7,332 nt of DNA from Cupriavidus sp. (GTDB lineage Bacteria; Pseudomonadota; Gammaproteobacteria; Burkholderiales; Burkholderiaceae), in assembly GCA_013362725.1 (NCBI GenBank), contig JABFVP010000158.1:1-7332 (forward strand). The letters run 5' to 3'. Under the pieces are notes generated by a model that was not told the DNA's origin, ran no database searches, and saw only the letters and a program-made list of their open reading frames with translations. This document shows positions 5,801 through 7,332 of the stretch, piece after piece (positions within the stretch are counted from its first letter, which is position 1; every line of letters begins with the position of its first letter). Both the position numbers and the translations under genes were made by a program.

Positions 5801-6600
5801 CAGTCCTCTCCCAGGTAGGCCTTGATCACGCGCGGGTCGTTGCGCACTTCTTCCGGCTTGCCGATCACGATGGGCTTGCCGTGCTCCATTACCAGGATGC
5901 GGTCGGACACGCCCATCACCAGGCTCATGTCGTGCTCGATCAGCAGCACGGCAATGCCGAACTCCTTGCGCAACTGGTCGATCAGCTGCGACAGCTCTAG
6001 CTTTTCCTGTGGATTGAGGCCGGCGGCGGGCTCGTCCAGCATCAGCAGGCGCGGCCGGGTGATCATGCAGCGCGCGATCTCGAGCCGGCGCTGGTGGCCA
6101 TAGGAAAGCGTGCCGGCCTCGCGGTTGGCGACCGAGGTCAGGTTCATGCGCTCGAGCCAGACCGCTGCGCGCTCCAGCGCTTCTCGCTCCGCGCGACGGT
6201 AGGCCGGCGTGGCAAACAGCCCGCGCAGCAGGCCGGCTTGCACCTGGCGGTGTTGCGCCACCAGCAAGTTCTCGACCACGGTCAGGTTCTTGAACAGGCG
6301 GATGTTCTGGAAGGTGCGCACCAGGCCCTTGCGCGCCACCATGTGGCTCGGCAGCCCGGCGATGGCGTGGCCATCGAGCGTGACGTCGCCCGCGGTCGGC
6401 TTGTAGAAGCCGCCGACACAGTTGAACACCGTGGTCTTGCCGGCGCCGTTCGGGCCGATGATGGCGAAGACCTCGTCCTTGCGCACATCGAAATCGATGC
6501 CGTCGACAGCCAGCAGGCCGCCGAAGCGCATCTGCAGGCCCGACACCCGGAGCAGTTCTGCCGATGCATTGATCGGCGCATTCATCATTGGCGCATTCAT
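5800..6600 (-). CDS. livG: Branched-chain amino acid ABC transporter ATP-binding protein LivG
   Basis: LivG is the second ATPase of the Liv importer and pairs with LivF under the LivHM permease. I chose the ATG at 6600 (266 aa). It overlaps the livM stop as ATGA and has GGAG (6609-6612) at 8-nt spacing. The reading frame extends 18 codons further to an ATG at 6654, but that extension lies wholly inside livM. Walker A GPNGAGKT is at 49-56, the Q-loop at Q98 in RTFQNIRLF, the family-typical signature LSYGHQRRLEIAR at 165-177, Walker B RLLMLDEP at 184-191 and the switch histidine H223 in IEHDMS. The C-terminus AYLGED is typical. The N-terminus MNAPMMNAPINA comes from an in-frame 15-bp duplication, so starts at residues 5 or 6 are also possible. 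Confidence 0.96.
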
Positions 6601-6601
6601 C
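6575..6601. repeat. 15-bp-period direct repeat at the livG start
   Basis: The 12-mer GGCGCATTCATC occurs at 6575-6586 and again at 6590-6601. In livG this duplicates a Met-Asn-Ala-Pro block, including the start codon. It also covers the livM stop/livG start overlap. Confidence 0.7.
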
Positions 6602-7332
6602 GGGGCAGCTCCACGTGCGGGCGGCTCGCGGGCAGCAGGCCCTGCGGACGCCACATCATCATCAGCACCATCACCAGGCCGAAGATCAGCATGCGGTATT
6701 CGGCAAAGCCGCGCGCCACTTCGGGCAGCACCGTCAGCAGGATCGCCGCCAGGATCACGCCCAGCTGCGAGCCCATGCCGCCCAGCACCACCACGGCCAG
6801 CACCAGCGCCGATTCGATGAAGGTGAACGATTCCGGATTGACCAGGCCCTGGCGCGCGGCAAAGAACGCGCCGCCCAGGCCGGCGAACGACGCCCCCAGC
6901 GTGAACGCCGACAGCTTGATGCGGGTCGGGTTCAGGCCCAGCGAGCGGCAGGCGATCTCATCCTCGCGCAGCGCCTCCCAGGCGCGGCCCATCGGCATGC
7001 GGATCAGGCGGCTGGTGACGAACAGCGTGAAGCCGACCAGCAGCAGCGCGATCAGGTACAGGAAGATCACCATGTGCTGGCTGGCGTAATCGAGGCCGAT
7101 CAGTTCGTGGAACGTGCGCGTGCCCTCGACGCTGGCGCTGCGCGCCATCTCGATGCCGAACACGCTGGGCTTGGGGATGCCCGAGACGCCGTCGGGGCCG
7201 CCGGTCAGGCTGGTCAGGTTGTTCAGCAGCAGGCGAATGATCTCGCCGAAGCCGAGCGTGACGATCGCCAGGTAATCGCCGCGCAGGCGCAGCACCGGGA
7301 AGCCGAGCAGGAAGCCGAAGCCCGCCGACATC
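6597..7332 (-). CDS. livM: Branched-chain amino acid ABC transporter permease LivM, N-terminus cut by window edge
   Basis: LivM is an inner-membrane permease that forms the transport channel with LivH. Only the C-terminal 244 or so residues are here, and the frame runs open through the right edge. The methionine codon at 7331 is internal, not the start. LRLRGDYLAIVTLGFGEIIRLL near the beginning is a strong LivM hallmark. The cytoplasmic coupling loop GRAWEALREDEIACRSLGL (fragment residues 115-133) is the ATPase-docking motif. Hydrophobic membrane segments are visible at about 89-108, 139-158, 172-187, 188-205 and 212-227. The end MMWRPQGLLP is also family-typical. The stop codon overlaps the livG start (ATGA). 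The expected upstream neighbours, livH and a binding protein, are outside the window. Confidence 0.95.
   Translation of the reverse strand, partial: MSAGFGFLLGFPVLRLRGDYLAIVTLGFGEIIRLLLNNLTSLTGGPDGVSGIPKPSVFGIEMARSASVEGTRTFHELIGLDYASQHMVIFLYLIALLLVGFTLFVTSRLIRMPMGRAWEALREDEIACRSLGLNPTRIKLSAFTLGASFAGLGGAFFAARQGLVNPESFTFIESALVLAVVVLGGMGSQLGVILAAILLTVLPEVARGFAEYRMLIFGLVMVLMMMWRPQGLLPASRPHVELPR
6609..6612 (-). promoter_or_regulatory. Ribosome binding site deciding the livG start
   Basis: GGAG on the minus strand, 8 nt before the ATG at 6600 and inside the end of livM, favours this start over the longer frame beginning at 6654. Confidence 0.6.

Noticed and set aside
6601..6654. Longer livG with 18 extra N-terminal codons
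   Set aside because: The extension lies entirely inside livM, while the ATG at 6600 has a ribosome binding site and the typical ATGA coupling.

Overview
The window comes from a GC-rich betaproteobacterial chromosome. The protein sequences and gene set look most like Cupriavidus/Ralstonia (Burkholderiaceae), judged from recalled family sequences and not from a search. Every gene I can support lies on the minus strand, so the window reads biologically from right to left.

Right part (about 5099-7332): the downstream end of a branched-chain amino acid ABC importer operon of the Liv/HAAT type. It holds the C-terminal part of the permease LivM (cut by the right edge), then the two ATPases LivG and LivF. 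The genes are translationally coupled by an ATGA overlap (livM-livG) and a TGATG overlap (livG-livF). The partner permease LivH and the periplasmic binding protein would be expected beyond the right edge.

Middle (4518-5098): a 581-bp non-coding region between livF and leuC, unusually rich in structure. Reading down in coordinates, it carries a hairpin over the livF stop, two REP-like palindromes facing each other in opposite orientation, twin GCGAAA hairpins, a (GGGCC)n pentanucleotide repeat able to form a G-quadruplex, and a TCAAGC-N11-GCTTGA dyad near leuC. The leuC promoter and its control sites should lie in this interval.

Left part (1-4517): the leucine biosynthesis operon leuC-leuD-leuB, with gaps of 19 and 22 bp. 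LeuCD isomerises 2-isopropylmalate to 3-isopropylmalate, and LeuB oxidises it to the precursor of 2-oxoisocaproate. A strong hairpin with a T-rich tail follows leuB. After a 333-bp gap comes asd (aspartate-semialdehyde dehydrogenase), whose last roughly 38 codons run off the left edge. The asd leader contains a short ORF with a Thr/Ile/Lys-rich tail, encoding amino acids made from the Asd product, followed by mutually exclusive inverted repeats. This is the most intriguing candidate in the window: a possible amino-acid-sensing leader.

The coding genes are ordinary core metabolism and transport. No mobile element, CRISPR array, tRNA or rRNA was seen. The items worth checking are the two intergenic regions and the duplicated start region of livG.
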